Positions 34,304 through 44,143 of a stretch of 64,000 nucleotides of DNA are shown piece by piece. The DNA is taken from contig JBBDSU010000056.1 in NCBI GenBank assembly GCA_040904825.1, forward strand, positions 17,993 to 81,992, in the 5' to 3' direction. The position numbers and the translations under genes were made by a program. A model generated the notes under the pieces. It was not told the DNA's origin. It was given only the letters and a program-made list of their open reading frames with translations, and ran no database searches. Each line of letters begins with the position of its first letter. Within the stretch, counting starts at the first letter, position 1. The stretch comes from JBBDSU01 sp040904825 (GTDB lineage: Bacteria > Actinomycetota > Nitriliruptoria > Nitriliruptorales > Nitriliruptoraceae).

Positions 34304-35365
34304 TCAGGCGCTGGGGCGGGCGGCGCCCTCGGCGAGTCCGGCGACAGTCGGTAGCACCGTTTGCCCCGGAGTCAGGCAGCAGTCGACGGGGCAGACATCG
34401 TGGTTGGGGCCACGGACACCTTCCGCACGTGGTTGGGCTTGACCCATGCGCTCGAGCACGAGTTCGGTGATCATGGTGACGAACCGATCGTCGATGCCTG
34501 CGGTGCCTGCGCGCGCGAATGCGATACCGAGGTCGTCGGCGGTTTCTTGAGCCTCCACATCAAGGTCGTGGATGACTTCCATGTGATCGCTGATGAAACC
34601 GATCGGGACAATGACTACCGCGTCGGTTCCTGAGGCGGCCAGGTCTGCGAGGTGATCGTTGACATCCGGTTCGGTCCAAGGAATGAAGGGCGGGCCCGAC
34701 CGCGAGCAGTAGACGAGGTCCCAGCGACGGCCCGGATAGTCACGCATGACGAGCCGGCACGCCTCGAGGTGCTGTACTTCATAGTCGCAGTGGCGGGCCA
34801 TGGTCAGCGGGATCGAATGAGTGACAAAGGCGATCGCAGCGGCGTCACGCCGGTCGGCGGGCAATTCTGCGAGCGCATTATTGATGAAGTCGGCTTGCGG
34901 TGCGAGGAATCCGGGGTGGTTGTAGAAGACACGCATCTTGTCGAGTTCCGGAGCGCCCGCACCAACCTCGTCGCGGGCACGGGCGAGGTCCTCACGGTAC
35001 TGGCGGCACCCCGAGTACGACGAATACGCCGAGGTGACGATGCACAACGCGCGCTCAATGCCATCGTCACGCATCGTTCGCAGCGTGTCGGCGAGCAGCG
35101 GATGCCAGTTCCGATTGCCCCAATAGACGGGCAGGTCGAGCTTCGCGTCGGCCAGCGACGCAGCCATTGCATGCTTCAGTGCTCGGTTTTGGTCGTTGAT
35201 GGGCGATTTGCCACCAAAAGCGAAGTAGTGCTCGGCGACCTCTTCGAGGCGTTCCGGCGGGATATTGCGCCCTCGCGTGACGTTCTCCATGAAGGGCATG
35301 ACCTGGTCGGCGGCCTCTGGGCCGCCGAACGAGACCAGCAAGATGGCGTCGTAGCTGGTGGTCAC
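34304..35365 (-). CDS. hemH: Ferrochelatase (proto- or coproporphyrin) with Cys-rich C-terminus
   Basis: A 353-residue ferrochelatase inserting iron into the porphyrin. Recognised motifs: LLVSFGGPEAADQVMPF, catalytic His in FVTHSIPL, the SRSGPP-type segment and the conserved Glu in VIVPIGFISDHMEVIHD (heme-synthesis signature). The C-terminal DVCPVDCCL together with SYSGCRQY could hold a [2Fe-2S] cluster as in several actinobacterial ferrochelatases. In Gram-positives the substrate is usually coproporphyrin III. GTG 35365 is preferred (GGAG five bases upstream). Confidence 0.93.
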   Translation of the reverse strand: MTTSYDAILLVSFGGPEAADQVMPFMENVTRGRNIPPERLEEVAEHYFAFGGKSPINDQNRALKHAMAASLADAKLDLPVYWGNRNWHPLLADTLRTMRDDGIERALCIVTSAYSSYSGCRQYREDLARARDEVGAGAPELDKMRVFYNHPGFLAPQADFINNALAELPADRRDAAAIAFVTHSIPLTMARHCDYEVQHLEACRLVMRDYPGRRWDLVYCSRSGPPFIPWTEPDVNDHLADLAASGTDAVVIVPIGFISDHMEVIHDLDVEAQETADDLGIAFARAGTAGIDDRFVTMITELVLERMGQAQPRAEGVRGPNHDVCPVDCCLTPGQTVLPTVAGLAEGAARPSA

Positions 35366-35452
35366 CAACGCTCCGATGTGGAAGCATGAGCACACCGGTG
35401 AGGTCTGCCATGCAGGGTTGGATGCCGAGTGGGATCGGTGGGATCGTACCGG

Positions 35453-36397
35453 TCAGCGTGGCTCGGATTCGAGACGCTCCATGGCCGTTGGGCGGGTAGC
35501 ACGTTGCGACAGGCGTATCCCCGCGATGACCAGAGTCCCGCCTACGAATGCCGCGGTGCCCAGGCGTTCTCCCAGGATGATGGCTCCCGCCGTCACCGCA
35601 ACAACCGGGATCAGATAAGTGACCATGGACGCATTCGTCGCACCGACTCTCTCGATGAGTTGATAGAAGACGACGAATGCGAGTCCCGTTCCAAGGATTC
35701 CGAGGAGGAGCAAGGACGCGATGACTGCGCCGTCGATGCGTGCGAAGTCAGGTGGAGGTGACCACAACAACGCGGCGGGCATCGTGACAACAGCCGCGAC
35801 CAGTATCTGGCCTGTCGCAATGGCTAGCGGTCGGTGCCTGCCTGAAAGCTTCCGCTTGGCATAGACGGAACCGAACGCGTACAGCAATGTTGCGCCCACC
35901 GCTGCCAGGATCGCCAGCAGACGCCCGGTGTCGTCCAAGTCGTCGGCGAGAATGACGATCACACCTCCGAGTGCCAGCAGGAGACCTGCCAGGCGGGGTG
36001 CGGTCAGACGTTCAAGGCGGACCGTGACAGCGACGATCAAGGTGCTGGTCGGTACGAGTGCCATGATGAGGGCGGTCAGTCCCGAAGGAATGGACTGCTG
36101 CGCCCATGCGATGGCCGTCCACGGAATCGCGTTGGTGACCGTGCCAAGGACCAGCAGGTGCATCAAGGTTGCGCGGTCGCGCGGGATCGATCCACCTCTA
36201 ATCCGCAGGATTGTGAACAGCACGACGCTGCCGATGACGGTTCTGCCTGAGTTGATCCACAGAGGTGGGAGTGCTCGCAACAGGACGTTGATAAACAAGA
36301 AAGACAGACCCCACATCAGGGCGAGCGCGACCAGCAAACCGACTTCCGCCGGCGTGAAGCGTTCAGCGACTGGAGGCCGCAAGGCAGGGGAGGGCAC
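35453..36397 (-). CDS. EamA/DMT-family transporter
   Basis: A 314-residue protein with ten hydrophobic segments forming two EamA repeats: ALALMWGLSFLFINVLLRAL in the first and LLYAFGSVYAKRKLSG onwards in the second, with PVVAVTAGAIILGERLG at the end. Such proteins export amino acids or metabolites; the substrate cannot be assigned. It is divergent from the hydrolase gene at 36515. Confidence 0.88.
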   Translation of the reverse strand: MPSPALRPPVAERFTPAEVGLLVALALMWGLSFLFINVLLRALPPLWINSGRTVIGSVVLFTILRIRGGSIPRDRATLMHLLVLGTVTNAIPWTAIAWAQQSIPSGLTALIMALVPTSTLIVAVTVRLERLTAPRLAGLLLALGGVIVILADDLDDTGRLLAILAAVGATLLYAFGSVYAKRKLSGRHRPLAIATGQILVAAVVTMPAALLWSPPPDFARIDGAVIASLLLLGILGTGLAFVVFYQLIERVGATNASMVTYLIPVVAVTAGAIILGERLGTAAFVGGTLVIAGIRLSQRATRPTAMERLESEPR

Positions 36398-36438
36398 GCT
36401 GTTCCTTGTGGGTGAGGCGATGGTGGCGGCTTCGCCAG

Positions 36439-36457
36439 TATCGTCGGTGCGACGATA
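36439..36457. repeat. Perfect 8-3-8 palindrome in a divergent promoter region
   Basis: TATCGTCG-GTG-CGACGATA lies in the 117 bp between the EamA gene and the alpha/beta hydrolase. Shape and place suggest an operator for a dimeric regulator acting on one or both genes. Confidence 0.45.
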
Positions 36458-36514
36458 GTGGAACTACGATGGCCAACTGCCGATTGACGGCGCAGACGAC
36501 AACGCGAGGGTGAC

Positions 36515-37462
36515 GTGAACGAACACTTCAGGCCCGCGTCGGAGGCGCCCGCATGGTTCATCGATGCGGTTGATGACCAGGGCGAGCACGGCGAGGTCGT
36601 CGTTGACGGGGCCGGGATTCACTTCGTCGCCTGGGGTGCTCGGACTCTGCCGACCCTCGTGCTCGTGCATGGCGGTGCTGCTCATGCCGCATGGTGGAGC
36701 GCTCACGGCCCGGTATTCGCCCAGCATCATCGCACGATCGCCGTTGACTTATCAGGCCACGGAGATAGCGCTCGCCGCGACGTTTATCACCCGGAAGTGT
36801 GGGCGAGGGAAGCCCTGGCGGTGGCTGAGGCAGCCGGCGGACAAGGTCGACCGGTGATGGTCGGCCATTCGATGGGCGGGTTTGTCACGATCCTTGCCGC
36901 GGCGCGGTTCGGACATCTCCTTGACGGGGCGATCATGCTGGATACCCCGGTGCGGCGACCCGATCCAGAATCAGATGAAGGGCGCGGCGGGAGAATGTTC
37001 CGTACCCCCAAGGTCTATCCCGACCGTGCCACCGCCATGAAGCACTTTCATCTGGTTCCATCGCAGCCGTGCGATAACGGCTGGCTCCTAGAGCACATCG
37101 CATATCACAGCTTGCGTGAGACCTCGGCTGGGTGGACGTGGAAGTTCGATCCTCACGTATTCGTGGTGCGCGAAGGGCCGGTCAAGCCTGGAGACTTCGC
37201 TGATGATCTCGCCCGATCTGCGTGCCGCGTAGCGATCGTCAATGGTGCGCAGTCGGCGATCGTGGACCGGGGTGTCCGTGAATATATGGCCGAGTTGCTC
37301 GCCGATTCCCCTGCCGGTGCCGCCGGCGTGCCGTTCGTTGAGATCCCTGAGGCGCGCCACCACTTGCTGCTCGATCAGCCGATTGCGACAATCACCGCGA
37401 TCAGGGCCGTGTTGGCCACCTGGCGACCAGTTGGTACGGCTCCGAATCCGGTTGTCGCCTGA
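36515..37462 (+). CDS. Alpha/beta hydrolase
   Basis: A 315-residue alpha/beta hydrolase: oxyanion motif VLVHGGAAHAAWW, AVDLSGHGDS, nucleophile elbow VGHSMGGFV (Ser in GHSMG) and a terminal His in EARHHLLLDQP. Start is GTG 36515 with GAGGGTGA close upstream. The specific reaction is unknown. It converges on coaA with 24 bp between. Confidence 0.86.
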   Translation: MNEHFRPASEAPAWFIDAVDDQGEHGEVVVDGAGIHFVAWGARTLPTLVLVHGGAAHAAWWSAHGPVFAQHHRTIAVDLSGHGDSARRDVYHPEVWAREALAVAEAAGGQGRPVMVGHSMGGFVTILAAARFGHLLDGAIMLDTPVRRPDPESDEGRGGRMFRTPKVYPDRATAMKHFHLVPSQPCDNGWLLEHIAYHSLRETSAGWTWKFDPHVFVVREGPVKPGDFADDLARSACRVAIVNGAQSAIVDRGVREYMAELLADSPAGAAGVPFVEIPEARHHLLLDQPIATITAIRAVLATWRPVGTAPNPVVA

Positions 37463-37486
37463 AGATGCCTCATCGCTAGCCGTCAG

Positions 37487-38422
37487 CTACAGCTTGCGCA
37501 AATAGACCTTTTCGACGGCATGGTCGGCACCTTTGTGCAATATCAAGTCTGCGCGTGAACGGGTGGGGAGCACGTTGTTGCGGAGGTTGAGTCCGTTGAT
37601 CCGCTCCCAGATGTCGATCGCGGTGCGGTCGGCTTCGGCATCGCTCAACTCCGCATACCGCTGGAAATAGGACCGCGGATCGCGGAAGGCTGTGTTCCGC
37701 AGCGTTCGGAATCGTTGGACGTACCAACGGACGATGTCAGCCTCCTCGGCATCGACATAGATCGAGAAATCGAAGAAGTCTGAGACGAACACGCGGTTGG
37801 CGTCAGTGCCGGTCTGCAAGACGTTGATGCCTTCAAGAATCAACACGTCGGGTTGCTTGACGGTGACGTGCTCATCGGCGACGACGTCATACCGAAGGTG
37901 GGAATACACCGGTGCGCTTGTTTCCGGTTGGCCAGACTTCACCGCAGCGACGAACCGCACCAAGGCGCCCAGGTCGTAGGACTCAGGAAATCCCTTGCGG
38001 TCCATTAACCCGCGACGCTCTAGTTCAGCGTTAGGCAGCAAGAACCCGTCAGTAGTCACCAAAGCGACTTCTGGGTGGTCGGGCCATCGCGACAGGAGGG
38101 CTTGGAGGATGCGGGAGGTTGTCGACTTGCCGACCGCAACCGAACCCGCCACCCCGATGATGAAAGGAACCTTGTCGTTGCCGGAACCGAGGAACGTCTC
38201 CGTGGCGCGATGAAGCTGCTGGGTTGCGGCGACGTAGAGATTGAGTAGCCGTGAGAGCGGCAAGTACGCGGTGGCTACCTCGTCCAGCGACACGCGCTCA
38301 TTGATCCCGCGGAGACGGTCAAGATCTGCTTCAGTCAGTGTGAGCGGTGTCGATGAGCGCAACTCGGCCCATTCGGGGCGGTTGAGTTCGACCCACGGCG
38401 ATGCCGGTTGGCGATGAGGCAC
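37487..38422 (-). CDS. coaA: Type I pantothenate kinase
   Basis: A 311-residue CoaA that phosphorylates pantothenate, the first step of CoA synthesis. Walker [13 protein letters not shown] (about 96-107), the DGF motif [27 protein letters not shown] and C-terminal ADLILHKG match the family, as does length. GTG 38422 is chosen because AGGA lies upstream and [18 protein letters not shown] is the usual N-terminus; a longer frame would overlap the divergent HD gene. Confidence 0.94.
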   Translation of the reverse strand: MPHRQPASPWVELNRPEWAELRSSTPLTLTEADLDRLRGINERVSLDEVATAYLPLSRLLNLYVAATQQLHRATETFLGSGNDKVPFIIGVAGSVAVGKSTTSRILQALLSRWPDHPEVALVTTDGFLLPNAELERRGLMDRKGFPESYDLGALVRFVAAVKSGQPETSAPVYSHLRYDVVADEHVTVKQPDVLILEGINVLQTGTDANRVFVSDFFDFSIYVDAEEADIVRWYVQRFRTLRNTAFRDPRSYFQRYAELSDAEADRTAIDIWERINGLNLRNNVLPTRSRADLILHKGADHAVEKVYLRKL

Positions 38423-38501
38423 GCCGCATCCTCTCGACCAGCCGGTGCCGTTCGTGGAGAAGCCTAGTGGGGGAGTCGGCGAGCAAGTTTGCCGATCATC
38501 G

Positions 38502-40709
38502 GTGACACTGTTGCGCTCGGATACCGCCACCGTCGCCCACCCCGATGTTGCCGACGAAGGAACGAACACGTTGGTCAGTGCTCCTCGGCAGGTTGTTCTC
38601 TATCGATTGGCGAGCGCCGCGCTGGCCATTATTGTCGTGCCGTTGATTGTTGCCCTTGCGGTGGCAGCAGACGATGAACCGTTCCACGAGGGCGAGCCCG
38701 CGCCCAGAACGGTGTTCGCGACGGAGCGAGTCCGAGTTGTTGACGAACCAGCAACAGATACTGCACGCAGGACGGCAGCAGAGTCTGTTGAGCCCATCTT
38801 TGTGTTCGATCGCGCCGCTCAGACACGGATCGTCAACGACCTGCGGACAGTCTTTGACGATGTCGCCTTTGCTCGCGAGCCCGTCGACATCGAACCAGAA
38901 GGTGAAGAAGCGCCGACGACGAGGGTGCCGACAGTCGACGAACAACTGGAATATCTGCTCGTCGAACAACCACAGATTGGCGGCCAGCTGCTGACGGCAC
39001 TGGTCCGGCTAAGCGACGGCGACCTTGAGACCGTTGAGCGCGAAACGATTGCTATCGCCCAGGAACTTGCTCGTCAGCGCATTGTTGAGGACGAGCTGCC
39101 GCAGCTCATCGAAGACGACCTACCGGGGGAACTGGCGCTTCGCCCCTTGCCTGGTGATACCGCGGCAACCATCGTTGCGCCCCTGATCGAAGCCAACATC
39201 CGGCCGACGGTCACCGTTGATCCGGATGCGACCGCTGCTGCGCGGGAACGCGCTGCAGAGGCTGTGCCGGAGGTTGCCCGAATATGGCTGGCTGAACAGG
39301 CGATCGTCCGGGAAGGCGAGATCGTCGACGCGATGGCTTTGCGCGCCATTGAGCGTTTGGGTGCAGGAGGAGAAAGCGCGCTGAGGACGATCGTCCGCGC
39401 CGCACTTGCCATGCTTCTTGCGACGCTCGTGCTGGCTCCGGTTATCCAGAAACTCCTGCCGAAGATCTGGGAATCCGGCAAGAGAATGCTGCTGCTGGGA
39501 TTGCTTGTGACAGCGCATGCTGCCCTTGTCGTGGGCGCGACCCTGATTACCGATGCGACATCGCCGGGCTGGGCCTATGCCGCCCCCACTGGCGCCGTTG
39601 CCATGCTGGCTGCGCTCTTGCTGCATCCGATTGTCGGGATTGCCATGATGTTGCCGGCAACCGTGCTCGTCTTGCTTGTCTTGCCTCATCCCGGGCCCGT
39701 GGCGCTGTTCGCAGCGGCCGTGGTGCTGATTAGCGTGGCCTTGACCAGCCGCATCGAACAGCGTTCCGATTTGCGATCTGCCACGATCCGGGCGGCGGTG
39801 GCATACCCAGTGCTTGCGGCGATCACGGTGACTGTCTTCGGACCATCAGACGAATTGTTCGCGGCGGTAGCTGCTGCCGGCATCCACGGGTTGTTCACTT
39901 TGATCATTGTCCAGGGTGCAATGCCCTTCCTGGAGACATTGTTCCGGCTGCCGACAGTGACGGCGCTGCTTGACCTCGCTGACCGCAATCATCCCCTGCT
40001 ACGAGAATTGGAAGGCAAGGCGCTGGGTTCCTACAACCATTCCGTGATGGTTGCTGCGCTGACCGAGCGGGCGTGCCGGGCGGTGGGAGCCAACTCCTTG
40101 CTGGGCAGCGTGGCCGGCCTGTATCACGACATCGGCAAAGTTCGCCAGCCCCATTATTTCATCGAGAACCAGCAGGGCATCGCCAACCCGCATGATGAGC
40201 TTGAGCCGATCATTTCGGCGATCATTATTCAGAACCACGTCATCGATGGGGTCGAAATGGCGGTGAAGCATCGCCTGCCGCCAGAAGTGGTGGAGTGCAT
40301 CAGGACGCATCATGGAACGATGGTCGTGAGCTACTTCTATGACCGGGCCGTCAGGGCTGCCAACGAGGATGAAGTAGTCGACGAAGAGCAGTTCCGTTAC
40401 AAGGGAGGCAAGCCGAGGTCCAAGGAGGCGGCGATCCTCGTGCTGGCGGACTGTTCTGAAGCGACGACCCGGGCGATGGCGATGAACCGAGGGACGCTGC
40501 CACGGGAAGACATCGAGACGACGGTTGATCGCCTGTTGGCCGAGCGAGTGACCGACGGCCAGTTTGACGAGTCTGACCTGACGTTTAGGGAATTGGCGAC
40601 CGTGCGCGACACCGTTGTAGGATCGCTCGTAGGCATCTATCATCCGCGCATCCCATATCCGGCAAAGGCAGCCGGGCAGGCAGTTGTTGAGGACGCGGGC
40701 GCGAGCTGA
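38502..40709 (+). CDS. 7TM-HD phosphohydrolase (PgpH/YqfF-type, likely c-di-AMP phosphodiesterase)
   Basis: About 735 residues: one N-terminal helix ([17 protein letters not shown]), a large extracytoplasmic 7TMR-HDED domain of about 250 residues, seven hydrophobic segments, then a cytoplasmic HD domain with [30 protein letters not shown] and [13 protein letters not shown]. In Listeria the homologue PgpH hydrolyses c-di-AMP. The start is uncertain: GTG 38502 is used, since GTG 38445 leaves only 22 bp to the divergent coaA start. Confidence 0.88.
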   Translation: MTLLRSDTATVAHPDVADEGTNTLVSAPRQVVLYRLASAALAIIVVPLIVALAVAADDEPFHEGEPAPRTVFATERVRVVDEPATDTARRTAAESVEPIFVFDRAAQTRIVNDLRTVFDDVAFAREPVDIEPEGEEAPTTRVPTVDEQLEYLLVEQPQIGGQLLTALVRLSDGDLETVERETIAIAQELARQRIVEDELPQLIEDDLPGELALRPLPGDTAATIVAPLIEANIRPTVTVDPDATAAARERAAEAVPEVARIWLAEQAIVREGEIVDAMALRAIERLGAGGESALRTIVRAALAMLLATLVLAPVIQKLLPKIWESGKRMLLLGLLVTAHAALVVGATLITDATSPGWAYAAPTGAVAMLAALLLHPIVGIAMMLPATVLVLLVLPHPGPVALFAAAVVLISVALTSRIEQRSDLRSATIRAAVAYPVLAAITVTVFGPSDELFAAVAAAGIHGLFTLIIVQGAMPFLETLFRLPTVTALLDLADRNHPLLRELEGKALGSYNHSVMVAALTERACRAVGANSLLGSVAGLYHDIGKVRQPHYFIENQQGIANPHDELEPIISAIIIQNHVIDGVEMAVKHRLPPEVVECIRTHHGTMVVSYFYDRAVRAANEDEVVDEEQFRYKGGKPRSKEAAILVLADCSEATTRAMAMNRGTLPREDIETTVDRLLAERVTDGQFDESDLTFRELATVRDTVVGSLVGIYHPRIPYPAKAAGQAVVEDAGAS

Positions 40710-40802
40710 TTTTTCGTCACTTGGGGCGCTGCTGGCGGCCCATTTCCCGCTAAACGTGCGCTCTGCGCGCAGTGGGGATGATCTGGGCGAATGGGTCCGT
40801 TA

Positions 40803-40910
40803 GGTCCACAAGGGCCCAAGTGATGGCAACGGCCCGTTTTCGACCCCCATCCGTGTCGTGCTGAGTTCCGAACTGTCCATGTGGACGGCTGACACGACGT
40901 GACGTGGACC
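40803..40910. promoter_or_regulatory. Clustered GTCCA/TGGAC elements upstream of the first sigma gene
   Basis: The 269-bp region before the first sigma-70 gene holds GGTCCAC (40803-40809), the palindrome GTCCA-TG-TGGAC (40875-40886) and GTGGACC (40904-40910). The outer pair is inverted. They could be binding sites of one regulator. Confidence 0.35.
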
Positions 40911-40961
40911 CCCTCGGCATGCGACGCTTACCCAGGGTCGTTCGCCCGTTGACGCCCCTGA

Positions 40962-40974
40962 CCTCCTAAGGAGG
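40962..40974 (+). promoter_or_regulatory. Perfect Shine-Dalgarno inside a small palindrome
   Basis: CCTCC-TAA-GGAGG: the strong ribosome site AAGGAGG (40968-40974), 4 bp before the GTG at 40979, is preceded by its own complement, so the mRNA could fold and hide it. Confidence 0.45.
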
Positions 40975-40978
40975 CACC

Positions 40979-42139
40979 GTGAACACAACCGATCTTCCGA
41001 CCGCCGAAGTGGCCGTTGAAGAACTCCTCGAGCGCTCGTCAGAGCGCGGCTACGTGCTGCTCTCAGAGCTTCAGGAACTGCACGTTCCTGAGCTGCATGG
41101 CGATGCCTGGGTCGACGATGTGATTGGCGAGGTTCGCAACCAGGGCCTTGAAGTTATCGACGATGTCGCCGACGACGCTCCTGAAGATGTCATTGACCAC
41201 TCGGCCGCACTGACCACCGACCTTGTGCGCCAGTACCTCAACGACGCTGGCAAGCACGCGCTGCTCACCAAGGAAGACGAGGCAGATCTCGCCAAGCGTT
41301 ACCAGGCCGGGCTTGCTGCTGACCGCATGCTCAAGGAACAGGCGGCTGGAATGACGCGGGCTCGCAAGACCCGTCTCCGTTCGATCAGCCGTGACGGTGA
41401 GCGCTCGAAGGAGCGTATGGTTCAGGCCAATCTGCGTTTGGTCGTGCCGCAGGCGCGCAAGTTTTCTGGTCGTGACCTCGATTTCATTGAGCTGATCCAG
41501 GAAGGCAACCTCGGCCTTCTGCGTGCCGTTGAGAAGTTCGATCACACCAAGGGCTACAAGTTCTCTACGTACGCAGTCTGGTGGATCCGCCAAGCATTAC
41601 AGCGCGGTGTCGCCAGCAAAGGACGCACGATCCGCGTGCCCGCCCACGTGTGGGAGTTGTACGGAAAGCTCCGGGCGGCTGAGTTGCGGTTGCGCCAGCA
41701 GAAGGGTGGCGATCCGACTGAGGAGGAAGTTGCCGAGGAAGTCGGACTGACTGCTCAGCGGGTTCGCGAAGTGCGCGATGCGATGCAGGAGCTGGTCAGC
41801 CTTGATCGGCCCATTGGCGAAGACGGCGACGCGACGATGGGTGACCTCATTGCCGACGCGTCTGGTATCGACCCGGCCGACACCGCCCTTGAGGGCGATG
41901 CGATGAGCCAGATCGAGTCAGCACTCAATGAACTCGATGATCGTGAGCGGATCATCCTGGTGCTTCGATTCGGGCTTCACGGCGAAGAGCCGATGACGCT
42001 TGAGGAGATTGGCGAGCACTTCGGCCTGACGCGTGAGCGCATCCGCCAGATGCAGAATCGTGCGCTTGCCAAGCTCCGTCATCCGTCACGCGCGCACAAT
42101 CTTGCAGGGCTCCTCGACGTCTTGGACCGCGCTGCGTGA
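40979..42139 (+). CDS. Sigma-70 family RNA polymerase sigma factor (primary-like), paralogue 1
   Basis: A 386-residue sigma factor. An N-terminal RGYVLLSELQEL segment resembles region 1.1, region 1.2 is DLVRQYLNDAGKHALLT, region 2 includes LIQEGNLGLLRAVEKFDHTK and GYKFSTYAVWWIRQAL, region 3 follows and region 4.2 is LTRERIRQMQNRALAKLRHP. Compared with paralogue 2, region 2.1-2.2 is changed (VVPQARKFSGRDLDF against VVSVARKFRGRGVDL). The -35-reading helix is conserved, but the residue equal to E. coli Thr440 is Gln (RQALQR). Start is GTG 40979 behind a perfect Shine-Dalgarno. Confidence 0.93.
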   Translation: MNTTDLPTAEVAVEELLERSSERGYVLLSELQELHVPELHGDAWVDDVIGEVRNQGLEVIDDVADDAPEDVIDHSAALTTDLVRQYLNDAGKHALLTKEDEADLAKRYQAGLAADRMLKEQAAGMTRARKTRLRSISRDGERSKERMVQANLRLVVPQARKFSGRDLDFIELIQEGNLGLLRAVEKFDHTKGYKFSTYAVWWIRQALQRGVASKGRTIRVPAHVWELYGKLRAAELRLRQQKGGDPTEEEVAEEVGLTAQRVREVRDAMQELVSLDRPIGEDGDATMGDLIADASGIDPADTALEGDAMSQIESALNELDDRERIILVLRFGLHGEEPMTLEEIGEHFGLTRERIRQMQNRALAKLRHPSRAHNLAGLLDVLDRAA

Positions 42140-42306
42140 CGACCTGACCGCTGCCTGGCCCGCAGGGCAGTGCAGGTTGTGGGTTTGGCGCTGATCGCAG
42201 TCGGACTGTCCGCGTCAACGACGCCTGAATGTCCCTGTTCGTTTGTCCCACTTCTCGATTGGCCGCTGGCCCGTATGCTCAGCGGTCGGCCGAGGAGTGG
42301 GAACTC

Positions 42307-43968
42307 ATGACCGATCTGACCCTCGTGCACCGGCGCCTGTTGGTGCTCGTCGGCGCGCTGTTTGTCGCGACTCTCATCGGGATGATCCTCCTGTGGCCGT
42401 CGGCGAGTGATCTCCCGCAGCCTGATGCCCCTATCGATGACGTGGTCAGTGCCGAGATTCGCGTGTTCGACGTCGTGGACGGTGGAACCGATCCGGTGAC
42501 AGGCCGTCCCGGCGACTTCGCGATCGTGACGTTGCGCATCGCCGAAGGGCCGGACGCAGGGCAGCCTGTCACCCTCGAGGTCTACCTCGACGGGTACCCG
42601 GAATTTCGCGTTGGCGACAAGGTCAGCCTTGCCCGCGCTGACTTTGGTGACGGCGAAGTCGAGTACTACATCACCGACTTCCAGCGCATGCCAGTACTGA
42701 CCATCCTGCTGGGCATCTTTGTCGCGGCGGTGCTGATCATCAGCCGATGGCACGGATTGCGGGCTTTGATCGGATTGGCTGCCAGCCTCATGATCGTGGT
42801 GAGCTTTGTTGTCCCGGCGATCCTCGCCGGACAGTCCCCACCGATTGTCGCCTGGGTCGGTGCGATGGCTGTCATGATCATCACGCTGTATCTCACGCAC
42901 GGTTTCAACGAGATGACCACCTCGGCGGTTGTTGGTACAGCCGCTGCGCTGACGCTGACTATTTCGATCGGCCTGATTTTTGTCAATCAGGCCCGGATCA
43001 CGGGATTTGCATCAGACGATGCGGTGTTCGCCAGATTCGCTGTTGAAGGATTGGACCTGCAGGGGCTGGTTTTGGCCGGACTGATCATTGCATCGCTCGG
43101 TGTGCTCGACGATGTAACAGTCAGCCAAGCGTCGACGGTGTTTGCGTTGCATGACACGGACCGACGATTGAGTTGGGCGGCATTGTTTGCCAGGGCGATG
43201 AAGGTCGGCCGGGACCACATTGCGTCCGTTGTCAACACGCTGTTCCTCGCCTACGCCGGAGCGTCGCTGGCATTGCTGGTGCTGTTTTCGACGAGTGGTC
43301 TGCCGGTGGTGGAGATCATCAATTCTGAGATCCTGGCCGAAGAGATCGTCAAGACTGTGGTCGGATCGCTCGGCCTGATTGCTGCGGTCCCGTTCACAAC
43401 GGCCTTGGCTGCAGCGGTGGCCGTCCGTCGGTCTGCAGCTGCGCGGACGACGTCGTACGCAGCGGTGCATCCGACGTCTGCTACCGGCGCGCGCAGGATG
43501 CGCGATCCTCACGTCGATGATGCGTCGTTCCGCATCGATGACGCTGAGCCGCCAGTCGATACGGTCCCGGGACTTCCCCCAGGAATGATTGTGCCCTCGC
43601 CTCCACCGCCTCATGGGGGCGATCCGCTCGGTCCCGATGGGCCACATCCACCGTCGGCGTCACTTCCAGCCGAGCGAGCGAAAGCGGATCGTCAGCGACC
43701 TCGGGACGCTGACGACAGAGGCACCGAAAAGTCTGCAGATAGCAGCGGTGACGGATCGGTCGATGATGTCGACAGTGACGATCTGTTGTGGCCAACGGGA
43801 GATGAGGCTCCCCCGCCGCGCAACTACCGCACATGGATTGACGATCTCGGCGGGGGTTCAATGGACGAAGATCGTCAGGCTCAAAAACCGCCAGCGACCC
43901 CACGACGGGATGAAGACGATGATCCCGATGGGCGTGACGCTGGCCCTGCTGATGGTGGTCACCGGTGA
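42307..43968 (+). CDS. YibE/F family membrane protein with long acidic C-terminal tail
   Basis: A 553-residue protein. An N-terminal helix (LLVLVGALFVATLIGMILLW) is followed by an extracytoplasmic domain to about 125, then seven or so helices with the YibE/F motifs ALIGLAASLMIVVSF, YLTHGFNEMTTSAVVGT and LGVLDDVTVSQASTVFAL. The tail from about 395 is Pro/Asp/Arg-rich and probably disordered. Function of the family is unknown; lactococcal members were proposed as transporters. ATG 42307 follows GAGGAG. It sits between the two sigma paralogues. Confidence 0.88.
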   Translation: MTDLTLVHRRLLVLVGALFVATLIGMILLWPSASDLPQPDAPIDDVVSAEIRVFDVVDGGTDPVTGRPGDFAIVTLRIAEGPDAGQPVTLEVYLDGYPEFRVGDKVSLARADFGDGEVEYYITDFQRMPVLTILLGIFVAAVLIISRWHGLRALIGLAASLMIVVSFVVPAILAGQSPPIVAWVGAMAVMIITLYLTHGFNEMTTSAVVGTAAALTLTISIGLIFVNQARITGFASDDAVFARFAVEGLDLQGLVLAGLIIASLGVLDDVTVSQASTVFALHDTDRRLSWAALFARAMKVGRDHIASVVNTLFLAYAGASLALLVLFSTSGLPVVEIINSEILAEEIVKTVVGSLGLIAAVPFTTALAAAVAVRRSAAARTTSYAAVHPTSATGARRMRDPHVDDASFRIDDAEPPVDTVPGLPPGMIVPSPPPPHGGDPLGPDGPHPPSASLPAERAKADRQRPRDADDRGTEKSADSSGDGSVDDVDSDDLLWPTGDEAPPPRNYRTWIDDLGGGSMDEDRQAQKPPATPRRDEDDDPDGRDAGPADGGHR

Positions 43969-44143
43969 GTCGCTGGCACGTTCCGTTATGCGGCGTATCA
44001 TGCGCCGCCGGTCCCGGATCAACTTGGACCCGACAGCACGGTTTGACTAAGCGCGCGTGTGGGACGGGCGCAGTGCACAGGGAGGCCGAGACGGACGTGG
44101 CCCAATCGTCAGCGCCAATGAAAGTGACCTTCGGGGTCCAGTC

